A stretch of DNA of 6,638 nucleotides from Solimonas sp040377605 (GTDB taxonomy: Bacteria; Pseudomonadota; Gammaproteobacteria; Nevskiales; Nevskiaceae). Positions 1 to 6,638 of the stretch are shown here, one piece after another. The translations under genes were made by a program, and so were the position numbers. The stretch covers positions 1 through 6,638 of the forward strand of contig JBEIOK010000147.1 of the NCBI GenBank assembly GCA_040377605.1, in the 5' to 3' direction. How positions within the stretch are numbered: position 1 is the stretch's first letter; each line of letters starts with the position of its first letter. The notes beneath the pieces were generated by a model. That model was not told the origin of the DNA. It saw only the letters and a program-made list of their open reading frames with translations, and did not search any database.

Positions 1-1
1 C

Positions 2-1909
2 GCGATCCGCTCCTGGGACAAGCGCAACCCGTACTACTGGCATTTCATCACCTCGCTGGCCAGGCACTACAAGTTCGATCCGGAGAAGCCGTTCAACAAG
101 CTCAGCGAGAAGGCGCGCAGGGTGCTGCTGCATGGCAGCGGCGAAGAGCGCATCGAGTTCCAGTATCCGGACGAGCGCGGCAAGCTCAGCACGCGCTCGC
201 ATCGCTTCGAGGGCATCCTGCCCAATCTGGAGCGCCGATACCGCGAAACCGAATCCGATGCGGTGCGCGAGGAGCTGGCGAAGTATCTGAGTCAGCAGTC
301 CTGCCCTGAATGCGGTGGCGAACGCCTGAACCGCGCGGCGCGTCATGTGTTTGTTGCCGACCGCAACCTGCCGAGCATCACCGCGATGTCGGTGCGCGAT
401 GCCGAGGGCTTTTTCAAGGCGATGAAGCTGCCGGGCCACAAGCAGGAAATCGCGGCCAAGATCATCAAGGAGATCGGTGCACGCCTGGGCTTTCTCAACA
501 ATGTCGGGCTTGACTACCTGACGCTGGCGCGCAGCGCCGAGACGCTGTCCGGCGGAGAAGCGCAGCGCATCCGTCTGGCCTCGCAGATCGGCGCCGGCCT
601 GGTCGGCGTCATGTATGTGCTCGACGAACCCAGCATCGGCCTGCATCAGCGCGACAACGAGCGCCTGCTGCAGACGCTGTTCCGCCTGCGCGACCTCGGC
701 AATACGGTGATCGTCGTCGAACATGACGAGGACGCGATCCGCCAGGCCGACTACGTCGTCGACATCGGCCCCGGCGCCGGCGTGCACGGCGGCCGCATCG
801 TCGCCGAAGGCATTCCCAAGGCGATCGAGAAGGCGCGCGAGTCCGTGACCGGCCAGTATCTGTCGGGCAAGCAGAAGATCGAGGTGCCATCGCTGCGCCT
901 GGCCCCGCAGAAGGGCAAGGCGATCACGATCCGCAAGGCCACCGGCAACAACCTGAAGAAGGTCACGGCGGAAATCCCCTTGGGCCTGATCACCTGTGTC
1001 ACCGGCGTTTCTGGCTCCGGCAAGTCGACGCTGATCAACGACACGCTGTTCGGCTATGCCGCGCGCGCGCTCAACGGGGCTGCCAGCCACCATGCGCCCT
1101 GCGAGGGCATCGACGGCCTCGACCAGCTCGACAAGGTCATCGATATCGATCAGTCACCGATCGGCCGTACGCCGCGTAGCAATCCGGCGACGTATACGCA
1201 ACTGTTCACGCCGATCCGCGAGCTGTTTGCCGGCGTGCCCGAGTCGCGGGCGCGCGGCTACGAGGCCGGACGCTTCAGCTTCAACGTCAAGGGTGGACGC
1301 TGCGAGACCTGCGAGGGCGACGGCGTGATCAAGGTGGAGATGCACTTCCTGCCGGACGTCTACGTCGTCTGCGACACCTGCAAGGGCAAGCGCTACAACC
1401 GCGAGACGCTGGAGATCAAGTACAAGGGCAAGAGCATCAACGAGGTGCTCGACATGACCGTCGAGGATGCCCTGGCCTTCTTCAAGGCAGTGCCGGCACT
1501 GCGGCGCAAGCTGGAGACGCTGATGGACGTGGGCCTGTCTTACATCACACTCGGCCAGAACGCGACCACGCTGTCCGGCGGCGAGGCGCAGCGGGTGAAG
1601 CTCGCCAAGGAACTGTCGCGCCGTGACACCGGCCAGACGCTGTACATCCTCGACGAGCCGACCACAGGCCTGCACTTCCACGACGTGGCGCAACTGCTCA
1701 AGGTGCTGGAGCGTCTGCGTGAGCACGGCAATACCGTGGTCATCATCGAGCACAATCTCGACGTCATCAAACGCGCGGACTGGGTGCTCGATCTGGGCCC
1801 GGAGGGCGGCGACGGCGGTGGAGACATCGTGGCCGCCGGCACGCCGGAGGACATCGCCAAGGTGAAGCGCTCGCACACCGGCCGCTTCCTCAAGCCGATG
1901 CTGGCCTGA
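2..1909 (+). CDS. uvrA: UvrA, excinuclease ABC subunit A (5'-truncated by window edge)
   Basis: Damage-recognition ATPase of nucleotide excision repair; in the cytoplasm UvrA dimers load UvrB onto damaged DNA. The frame is open from base 2, so 635 residues are visible; against the ~940 usual for the family about 300 N-terminal residues, including the first Walker A, are missing. In window codons: a CPEC pair at 101-104; first ABC signature LSGGE at 182-186 and Walker B MYVLDEPS at 204-211, followed by a VVEHD H-loop; second Walker A GVSGSGKST from 335; a zinc module with CETC at 434-437 and CDTC at 457-460; second signature LSGGE from 524, Walker B LYILDEP from 547, then a VIIEHN H-loop. The C-terminus RFLKPMLA matches the E. 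coli ending as I recall it. The GTG at 122 is not the start, because UvrA-like sequence (AIRSWDKRNPYYW) continues upstream of it. All visible catalytic motifs are intact. Its promoter is outside the window, so any LexA control cannot be judged. Confidence 0.98.
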   Translation, partial: AIRSWDKRNPYYWHFITSLARHYKFDPEKPFNKLSEKARRVLLHGSGEERIEFQYPDERGKLSTRSHRFEGILPNLERRYRETESDAVREELAKYLSQQSCPECGGERLNRAARHVFVADRNLPSITAMSVRDAEGFFKAMKLPGHKQEIAAKIIKEIGARLGFLNNVGLDYLTLARSAETLSGGEAQRIRLASQIGAGLVGVMYVLDEPSIGLHQRDNERLLQTLFRLRDLGNTVIVVEHDEDAIRQADYVVDIGPGAGVHGGRIVAEGIPKAIEKARESVTGQYLSGKQKIEVPSLRLAPQKGKAITIRKATGNNLKKVTAEIPLGLITCVTGVSGSGKSTLINDTLFGYAARALNGAASHHAPCEGIDGLDQLDKVIDIDQSPIGRTPRSNPATYTQLFTPIRELFAGVPESRARGYEAGRFSFNVKGGRCETCEGDGVIKVEMHFLPDVYVVCDTCKGKRYNRETLEIKYKGKSINEVLDMTVEDALAFFKAVPALRRKLETLMDVGLSYITLGQNATTLSGGEAQRVKLAKELSRRDTGQTLYILDEPTTGLHFHDVAQLLKVLERLREHGNTVVIIEHNLDVIKRADWVLDLGPEGGDGGGDIVAAGTPEDIAKVKRSHTGRFLKPMLA

Positions 1910-1925
1910 GGCCCTCCCGGAAACG

Positions 1926-1958
1926 AAGAAGGCGGCCTTTGGGGCCGCCTTCTTTTTT
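1926..1958. terminator. Rho-independent terminator between convergent genes
   Basis: A perfect 12-bp inverted repeat (1926-1937 AAGAAGGCGGCC, 1943-1954 GGCCGCCTTCTT) with a 5-base loop is followed on the + strand by an unbroken run of six T (1953-1958). It starts 16 bases after the uvrA stop, so it should end uvrA transcription. Read from the - strand, the same hairpin is followed by TTCTTCGTTT, a weaker U-rich tail. It can therefore probably also end the DUF1302 transcript, whose stop codon lies 15 bases before it on that strand. The two-way role is inference. Confidence 0.88.
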
Positions 1959-1973
1959 ACTGCCTGTGCAAAC

Positions 1974-4625
1974 TCAGAACTGCACGCGGATGTAGGCGCG
2001 GGCCATGTCCTTGTCGCGGTAGATGTTCGCGGCACCGCCGCCGGTGTACCAGGTGTAGCCGACGAAGAACGCGAGGTTGGACTGGTAGCGCGTTTCCCAC
2101 AGGATGTCCGCGGTCTTGCGGCCTTCGACGAAGTTCTCGCCGGGGCCAGGTGCCGTGCCCTTCACGTCGTGCTTCCAGGTGATCTGCGGCTGGAACGAGA
2201 TGCCCGGCAGCACCGATTCATAGCGAATCAGCGCGATCATGACGTAGCCCCAGGAGAAGTCGTCCGGGTAGTAGTCGAGATTCGCCTGGGACGGGTTGAA
2301 GCGCAGACCATCCACGCCGAACGAGCAGGAGGCACGCGGCTGCAGCGTGACCGGATCGTAGGAGCAGGCCTGACGAGAGAGGTTGGCGCCCGTGCCGTCC
2401 GCGCCGGCGCTGGCATGCGAGTACGTGCCCGGCGCCTCGAACTGCAGCAGGTCCAGCGACGGCAGATCCGGCACCCAGGTCGCGCCGGTCTCGAACAGGA
2501 ACAGGATCTGGTCGGCACCGATCGGGTTTTCCGTCGCACCCAGCACCTTGGTGCCGCCGAAGTTGAACTGGTACACGTCCATGCGCTCGTAGCCCGAAAC
2601 GTAGCAGGGGTTCGACGGCGTGTACGGCACGAAATTCGGATTCACCGCACCCGGGTTGGTGGTGTTGCGGTTCTGGCTGCCCAGGGTCGGCGCCGTGCAG
2701 GGTGCATTCTCGCCTGCGGCCACACCACGGTACGGCGTCACGAAGGCGGGGAACGACCGCGCCGAACCCGGTGCATGGCCGATCGCCAGATCGAAGGTGT
2801 CACGGAATGCGCCCGGCGTGCCGTTGGCATCGACCACGTAGTCGCTGGGGGCATACACACCCTGGCCGCCCGGCAGGGTCAGCGTCGGCGAGCTGCCGGG
2901 GCCGGTGGAGCCGACGCCCGTGGTCGTGCCGGCGCAGCCGCTGGCGCCGATCGGCAACACATTCGGCACACCGACAATGCCGCCCGTGAGATCGCTGACG
3001 CCGCCAAAGACGGTCTCCACCAGACCGAGCGCATCGGTCAGCGCCGTGCCGGACAGCGCAAGACGCTCGAGGTTGGCGTCGTGGCAGCGTGACAGCGTGG
3101 GGCCGAACGCGGCAAACACCAGATCTTCCGTATCGACCTGCAGCGGCAGGTTCGGACGGTAGGCGACTTCGCCCTGGAAGGACCAGTCGAACGCCGTGGT
3201 GTTGAAGCTGATGCCGTAGAGCTGGATGTCTTCCGGGTATTCGACCAGAAGCTTGACCGTATCCAGCGGGACTGCATTGCTGGTGGCATTGGCGGCGTCC
3301 TGGCCCAGCAGTTCGCGCACCAGTGGCAGGTCCGGACAGGTGGCGAGGAACGACACCGGATCATAGGCATCGATGCCCAGCGCATTGCCCTCGCGGCGCG
3401 CACAGCTGGCGACCGTCGAGAAGAAGCTCGCGATCGGCAGCCGCGAGTGATAGTTCATGAAGTACAGACCGATCTCGGTGCCGTCGTTGAAGTCCTCGGC
3501 GTAGTACTTCATCGAAATGCCGTACTGGCCGCCGTCTTCCGGCTCCAGATCACGCAGGCGCTCGATCTTGGTCGTCGTATTGGTGACGCCCTGCAGCGGG
3601 TTGTACAGCGGATACGCCACGCCCTCCGGATCCTCGGGGCCACCGCCGAAGTGCACCTGCGCATTGTTCAGCGCGTTGTTGGTACCGACGGTGTCGGAGA
3701 GCTGCAGCAGCGTGCCCGGTGCCGGCGCTTCGACCGGTAGCCATTCGTACTGATAGAACGTCTCGACGATCATGTTCTCCAGCGGCTCGAAGCCGAGCGA
3801 AACCATGCCGACCGGCGTGAACACTTCCTCGACCAGGAAGCCCACGCGATAGAAGTTGTTGGCGTTGATCGGGTTGGCCTGGTTGACCGAGTTCAGCGCC
3901 AGCAGTGTCGACTCGCCCCAATTGACGGTCTGGCGGCCGATCTTGAACGACAGCTCCTTGTCGTCCCACAGCGGCACCGCGCCGTAGAAATACGCATCAA
4001 GGACCTGCACATCGGTGCCGATCTGGTTGAGCAATTCGCCGCTGCGGCGCTTGCGTGTCACCGCCTCGCCCGGGCCGTACTGGGTCGGCAACAGCGGGCC
4101 GAAGGTCGGATCCGCGAGGCCGACGCGCTCGCGGTTCTCGGAATTGACCTCGTTGGGGTGGTACTCGTCGAAGTCGTTGTTGACCCAGTCGTAGAAGTAC
4201 AGCCCCTTCATGAAGATGCCGTAGTTCTCCCAGGTCAGCGTCAGGTCCTGGGTGATCTTGAACACGCCTGAGGTCAGATCGCCCTTGTCGTAGTTCCAGT
4301 TGCCATCGTCGTAGTTCGGGCTGAACTGGCCCGGCTGATTGGCGAGCGCAAAGGCCGGATGGCCCTGATCGCGGAACAGGCCCTGGCAGGACTGGTTCAC
4401 CCCGCCACAGGTGTCCGGATTGATGTTGGACTTGCCGAGGTAATCACTGTGTCGGTCCTGCATGCGCACCGAGGCGCCTGCAGTGATCGTGGTATTGAGC
4501 ACGCCCTCGATCACCTGATCATTCCAGGGCAGCGTGAAACTGACCGCCTGTGCAGTGCCGGCCTGCAATGCAGCAGCACCAACGACCATCAGCGCCAGCG
4601 ACTTGCGGTGGATTGCCCACATCAT
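1974..4625 (-). CDS. DUF1302 family outer-membrane beta-barrel protein
   Basis: An 883-residue exported protein, probably an outer-membrane barrel of unknown substrate. Residues 1-27 form a Sec signal peptide: basic HRK at 6-8, hydrophobic core 9-20, AQA cleavage site at 25-27. Family hallmarks I recognise are YDDGNWNYDKGDLTSG at 105-120, KIGRQTVNWGESTLL at 228-242 followed by an NPIN stretch near 251, and WSFQGEVAYRPNLPLQ at 481-496. The chain ends YIRVQF, with the terminal Phe and alternating residues of a BAM beta-signal. Oddities are its length (many relatives I recall are 500-650 residues), a Gly/Pro/Ser/Thr-rich stretch at about 545-680, and ten cysteines (73, 80, 408, 430, 514, 564, 643, 674, 754, 767). 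Start: ATGATG at 4625, 8 bases after GAGGGG; the second ATG would also fit. DUF1302 genes often lie near DUF1329 or RND-permease genes in lipid-, steroid- or hydrocarbon-using proteobacteria; none is visible here. Family assignment is firm, function unknown. Confidence 0.9.
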   Translation of the reverse strand: MMWAIHRKSLALMVVGAAALQAGTAQAVSFTLPWNDQVIEGVLNTTITAGASVRMQDRHSDYLGKSNINPDTCGGVNQSCQGLFRDQGHPAFALANQPGQFSPNYDDGNWNYDKGDLTSGVFKITQDLTLTWENYGIFMKGLYFYDWVNNDFDEYHPNEVNSENRERVGLADPTFGPLLPTQYGPGEAVTRKRRSGELLNQIGTDVQVLDAYFYGAVPLWDDKELSFKIGRQTVNWGESTLLALNSVNQANPINANNFYRVGFLVEEVFTPVGMVSLGFEPLENMIVETFYQYEWLPVEAPAPGTLLQLSDTVGTNNALNNAQVHFGGGPEDPEGVAYPLYNPLQGVTNTTTKIERLRDLEPEDGGQYGISMKYYAEDFNDGTEIGLYFMNYHSRLPIASFFSTVASCARREGNALGIDAYDPVSFLATCPDLPLVRELLGQDAANATSNAVPLDTVKLLVEYPEDIQLYGISFNTTAFDWSFQGEVAYRPNLPLQVDTEDLVFAAFGPTLSRCHDANLERLALSGTALTDALGLVETVFGGVSDLTGGIVGVPNVLPIGASGCAGTTTGVGSTGPGSSPTLTLPGGQGVYAPSDYVVDANGTPGAFRDTFDLAIGHAPGSARSFPAFVTPYRGVAAGENAPCTAPTLGSQNRNTTNPGAVNPNFVPYTPSNPCYVSGYERMDVYQFNFGGTKVLGATENPIGADQILFLFETGATWVPDLPSLDLLQFEAPGTYSHASAGADGTGANLSRQACSYDPVTLQPRASCSFGVDGLRFNPSQANLDYYPDDFSWGYVMIALIRYESVLPGISFQPQITWKHDVKGTAPGPGENFVEGRKTADILWETRYQSNLAFFVGYTWYTGGGAANIYRDKDMARAYIRVQF

Positions 4626-4633
4626 TGTTGTAT

Positions 4634-4640
4634 CCCCTCT
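4634..4640 (-). promoter_or_regulatory. Ribosome binding site of the DUF1302 gene
   Basis: On the - strand AGAGGGG lies 8 bases before the ATGATG start at 4625. It is a strong Shine-Dalgarno match and favours the first ATG, or the second only three bases further on. No other start in this frame has a comparable site. Confidence 0.75.
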
Positions 4641-4654
4641 GCTTGGGTTCGGCG

Positions 4655-4705
4655 CCGGCTCTCAAGGCCGGTCTGTCGAACATCGGTGCCCGGTCGCACT
4701 CCGGG
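4655..4705 (-). other. Two small GC stem-loops in the DUF1302 leader
   Basis: The leader upstream of the DUF1302 start contains two inverted repeats of identical geometry: 4689-4693 with 4701-4705 (CCCGG/CCGGG) and 4655-4659 with 4667-4671 (CCGGC/GCCGG). Each has a 5-bp stem and a 7-base loop. They lie between the proposed promoter and the ribosome binding site. Neither has a U-tract, so they are not terminators. I do not recognise a known riboswitch or leader class. In a GC-rich genome stems this short can arise by chance. Confidence 0.25.
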
Positions 4706-4717
4706 TGTTGCGCGAGG

Positions 4718-4745
4718 ATTATGGATGAATCGGATGAAGGTGCAA
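4718..4745 (-). promoter_or_regulatory. Putative sigma-70-type promoter for the DUF1302 gene
   Basis: On the - strand TTGCAC (4745-4740, three of six consensus bases) is followed after 16 bases by CATAAT (4723-4718, five of six). Transcription would start near 4711 and give a leader of about 85 bases. The site lies in the non-coding gap between the ATPase stop (4789) and the DUF1302 start (4625). It is the only AT-rich hexamer pair I see there. The -35 match is modest, so an activator or an alternative sigma factor is possible. Confidence 0.45.
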
Positions 4746-4788
4746 GCCGGCTTCGGCGCCCCCGGAAGCGGCGTCGCAACAATCAGGC

Positions 4789-5610
4789 TTACGGGTCGAG
4801 GGGCGTCCCGGACAGACGCAGCCCGCGCGGCCGGTCGAGTCGCGGACGGGCGGCCATCAGCGCCCGCGTGTAGGGGTGCGTCGGAGCGGCCAGCAAGGCC
4901 GCCGTCGGTCCCGCCTCCACCACCACGCCGCGGCGCATGACCAGACTGTGTCCGCATAGGTCCGACACCAGGGCCAGGTCGTGACTGATCAGCAGCAGGG
5001 CAAGCGCAAACTCGCGTTGCAGCTCGGCCAGCAGCGCCACGATCTGCGCCTGGACCGTCATGTCCAGCGCGGTGGTGGGTTCGTCGGCAATCAACAGCCG
5101 CGGACGACACAGCAGGGCCATCGCGATCAGCACGCGCTGCCGCTGTCCCCCCGAGAGTTCATGCGGATACTGGGCCAACCGGCGCGCGGCCTCCGGCATG
5201 CGCACCGCGTCCAGCAAGCGCCGGCACTCGGCCAGCGCGCGGGGCCGGTCGATGCCGCGGTGGCATTCCAGCACCTCGGTCATCTGCCGGCCGATGGTCA
5301 GGTGCGGGTTGAGGCTGCTCATCGGGTCCTGGAACACCATCGCGATCTGCGCGCCGCGGAGCCGGTCGTAGGCGCGACGCTCCAGACCGACGAGTTCCCG
5401 GCCGTCGAAGCGGATGCTGCCGCCGAGTGAGGCGGCCGCGGGCGTCAGCCCGAGGATCGCGTAGGCGGTCAGGGACTTGCCGGAGCCGGACTCGCCGACG
5501 ATGCCGAGCGACTGGCCTGCCGCGAGCGTGAAGCTGACCTGCTCGATCGCCGGCGTGTCCGCACCATGAAAGTGCAGACTCAGCGCCTCGACCTGCAACA
5601 GGGCGCTCAC
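4789..5610 (-). CDS. OppD/DppD-like ABC importer ATPase, short form
   Basis: A 273-residue nucleotide-binding subunit of a peptide/nickel-type (Opp/Dpp) ABC importer, expected to power the adjacent permeases from the cytoplasmic side. Motifs: Walker A GESGSGKS at 39-46, Q-loop VFQDPMSSLNP at 92-102, signature LSGGQ at 152-156, Walker B LLIADEP at 172-178, D-loop ALD at 181-183, H-loop His210. HPYTRAL at 245-251 is typical of OppD/OppF proteins. Start: GTG at 5610, overlapping the permease stop as GTGA, with GGAG 8 bases upstream (5619-5622). The in-frame extension upstream to 6036 lies over the permease gene and lacks ABC-like sequence. The protein stops at LSGTPLDP, where relatives of about 320-340 residues continue into a Cys-containing C-terminal segment; that segment is absent. 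No OppF gene follows. The Opp/Dpp class is clear; the substrate (peptide, opine, nickel or other) cannot be told. Confidence 0.93.
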   Translation of the reverse strand: MSALLQVEALSLHFHGADTPAIEQVSFTLAAGQSLGIVGESGSGKSLTAYAILGLTPAAASLGGSIRFDGRELVGLERRAYDRLRGAQIAMVFQDPMSSLNPHLTIGRQMTEVLECHRGIDRPRALAECRRLLDAVRMPEAARRLAQYPHELSGGQRQRVLIAMALLCRPRLLIADEPTTALDMTVQAQIVALLAELQREFALALLLISHDLALVSDLCGHSLVMRRGVVVEAGPTAALLAAPTHPYTRALMAARPRLDRPRGLRLSGTPLDP

Positions 5611-6449
5611 CGTCGCGGCTCCGCCGTCTGCGGATCGAGCGCATCGCGCAGCGCCGCCCCCAGCACGTTCAGACACAGCAGCGTGACGACCAGCAATCCC
5701 GCCGGAATCAGCAGCGACCACGGCGCGACCTCCATCTCGCGGCTGCCTTCGTTGACCAGAGCCCCCCAGCTGGTCATCGGCTCCTGCACCCCGAGCCCGA
5801 GGAAGCTGAGAAAGGACTCGATCAGGATGATCTGCGGCACGGTCAGCGTGGCGTAGACGGCGACCACCCCCAGCAGATTGGGAATGACATGGCGACTCAG
5901 GATCGCGGCCGTCGTCAGTCCCGACACCGTGGCCGCCTCGACGAATGGCCGCCGACGCAGGCTCAGCGTCTGCCCGCGCACGATGCGCGCCATGTCCAGC
6001 CAGTTCACGGCGCCAATCGCCGCGAAGACCAGCCACAGATGACGCCCGAACAGGACCATCAGCAGGATCACGAAGAACAGAAACGGCAACGCGTACAGCA
6101 CATCGACGATCCGCATCATCAGGCTGTCAACGCGACCGCCGACGTACCCCGCCACTGCGCCATAGATCACGCCGATCAGCAGGCAGACCGCCGTCGAGAC
6201 CAGTCCGACCAGCAGCGACACCCGCCCCCCGTGCAGCGTGCGCGCATACAGGTCGCGACCCAGGCTGTCGGTGCCGAACCAGTGCCTGTCCACGAGGCTG
6301 GGCGGGCTGCTCCAGGCCGCCTCGAAGTCGATCTGGTCGGGCGCATAGGGCGACAGCCAGGGTCCGATCGTCACCAGCAGCACGATCGCGACCAGTCCGA
6401 GCAGCGCCAGACGCCCCGACCGCGACAGCGAGGGCAGCGTCGACTTCAT
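5607..6449 (-). CDS. OppC/DppC-like ABC importer permease
   Basis: A 280-residue inner-membrane permease of the peptide/nickel-type ABC importer family, expected to pair with the OppB-like protein to form the channel. It has the OppC N-terminal layout: a short cytoplasmic start, a first membrane segment at about 13-30, then a periplasmic stretch with HWFGTDSLGRDLYAR at 56-70. Further hydrophobic segments lie at about 77-101, 115-136, 137-155, 195-215 and 245-267, six in all. The EAA loop that docks on the ATPase is EAATVSG...HVIP at 171-190, with spacing normal for the family. The length is close to the usual ~280-300. The ATG at 6449 overlaps the upstream permease stop as ATGA. No good Shine-Dalgarno precedes it, so translation probably depends on coupling to the gene before. 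Its own TGA overlaps the ATPase GTG by four bases. Confidence 0.95.
   Translation of the reverse strand: MKSTLPSLSRSGRLALLGLVAIVLLVTIGPWLSPYAPDQIDFEAAWSSPPSLVDRHWFGTDSLGRDLYARTLHGGRVSLLVGLVSTAVCLLIGVIYGAVAGYVGGRVDSLMMRIVDVLYALPFLFFVILLMVLFGRHLWLVFAAIGAVNWLDMARIVRGQTLSLRRRPFVEAATVSGLTTAAILSRHVIPNLLGVVAVYATLTVPQIILIESFLSFLGLGVQEPMTSWGALVNEGSREMEVAPWSLLIPAGLLVVTLLCLNVLGAALRDALDPQTAEPRR
5619..5622 (-). promoter_or_regulatory. Ribosome binding site deciding the ATPase GTG start
   Basis: GGAG on the - strand lies 8 bases before the GTG at 5610, inside the last codons of the OppC-like gene. Together with the GTGA overlap it supports 5610 as the ATPase start over the longer upstream frame. Confidence 0.6.
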
Positions 6450-6638
6450 GTCAACCGCGCCCGCGGATCGAGGCGGCCGTAGAGCAGATCGACGACAAAG
6501 TTCAGCGCGATGATCAGCGCGCCGTACAGCAGCACCACACCGAGCACCACCGTGTAGTCTCGATTCAGCGCCGCCTGCACGAAGTAGCGCCCCAGACCCG
6601 GCAGGTTGAACACCTGCTCGACCACCACCGAGCCGGTC
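6446..6638 (-). CDS. OppB/DppB-like ABC importer permease (3' end only)
   Basis: The last 63 residues of the first permease subunit of the same importer; the rest lies beyond the window. OppB proteins are usually ~300-340 residues, so about four fifths is missing. The visible part begins TGSVVVEQVFNLPGLGRYF, the conserved OppB block in the cytoplasmic loop before the last membrane helix. It then runs through DYTVVLGVVLLYGALIIAL, the final helix, to the typical ending DLLYGRLDPRARLT. The frame stays open to the window edge, so the GTG at 6628 is an internal Val and not a start. The TGA stop overlaps the next permease's ATG as ATGA. A substrate-binding protein gene would be expected further upstream but is not in view. 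Confidence 0.93.
   Translation of the reverse strand, partial: TGSVVVEQVFNLPGLGRYFVQAALNRDYTVVLGVVLLYGALIIALNFVVDLLYGRLDPRARLT

Noticed and set aside
122..1909. uvrA start at the GTG at 122
   Set aside because: Conserved UvrA residues continue upstream in frame to base 2, so this is an internal Val codon of a gene cut by the window.
1154..2035. Long open frame (293 codons) on the - strand opposite the end of uvrA
   Set aside because: It covers a well-conserved uvrA region and runs through the terminator into the DUF1302 gene. Its product is Arg/Leu/His-rich with no recognisable domain. It is best explained by high GC at third codon positions.
2169..3092. Long open frame (307 codons) on the + strand opposite the DUF1302 gene
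   Set aside because: The product is Arg/Gly/Ala-rich with no recognisable domain, and it is antisense to a gene with a signal peptide, family motifs and a beta-signal. It is a codon-bias shadow.
4519..4782. Small - strand frame across the gap before the DUF1302 gene
   Set aside because: It begins at a weak start codon, overlaps the DUF1302 signal peptide region in another frame and resembles no protein I know.
4622..4788. Possible frameshift remnant of the missing OppD C-terminal segment
   Set aside because: I read the other two frames downstream of the ATPase stop for the expected Cys-rich ending. One frame has PGAPKPACTF, a faint resemblance, but no PRC motif or second cysteine follows. 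The short ATPase therefore looks like a genuine end.
4359..4940. 193-codon + strand frame spanning the DUF1302 start, the gap and the ATPase end
   Set aside because: It overlaps two supported genes on the other strand, and its product is compositionally biased and ends in an Arg/Pro-rich tail. I saw nothing to support it as a gene.
4789..6036. Longer 415-residue version of the ATPase starting at 6036
   Set aside because: The extra 142 residues are an out-of-frame reading of the OppC-like gene. The GTG at 5610 has a ribosome binding site, a coupled overlap and a normal ABC N-terminus.

Overview
The window is a GC-rich chromosomal segment from a Gram-negative proteobacterium. The type of UvrA, the long DUF1302-family outer-membrane protein and the OppBCD-style importer together suggest a gammaproteobacterium, perhaps a hydrocarbon- or lipid-using lineage. 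That last point is inferred from the usual hosts of DUF1302 proteins, and no taxonomic marker is present. Strong codon bias keeps long open frames alive on the opposite strand of every real gene.

Layout. On the + strand, 2-1909 is the last two thirds of uvrA, the damage-sensing ATPase of nucleotide excision repair; its first ~300 codons lie before the window. A 64-bp gap follows, containing a perfect 12-bp hairpin with a U-tract that ends uvrA. Its other strand probably ends the convergent gene as well. On the - strand, 1974-4625 encodes an 883-residue secreted beta-barrel protein of the DUF1302 family. It has a clear signal peptide, a C-terminal Phe beta-signal, ten cysteines and a large Gly/Pro/Ser/Thr-rich insert. 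Its 163-bp leader holds a plausible sigma-70-like promoter, two small stem-loops and a strong ribosome binding site. Upstream of it, on the same strand, lies the 3' part of a peptide/nickel-type ABC importer operon: an OppB-like permease (partial, runs off the window end), an OppC-like permease and an OppD-like ATPase. Each pair is joined by a 4-base stop/start overlap (ATGA, then GTGA).

How they work together. The three ABC genes form one translationally coupled unit for an inner-membrane importer. The operon ends after a single ATPase that lacks the usual C-terminal extension, and no OppF partner follows. No terminator is visible between this ATPase and the DUF1302 gene, so read-through from the importer operon is possible although the DUF1302 gene seems to have its own promoter. 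uvrA is unrelated to these genes. I see no mobile element, CRISPR array, RNA gene, phage gene or defence system. The points most worth a second look are the short ATPase without a partner and the cysteine-rich, enlarged DUF1302 protein.
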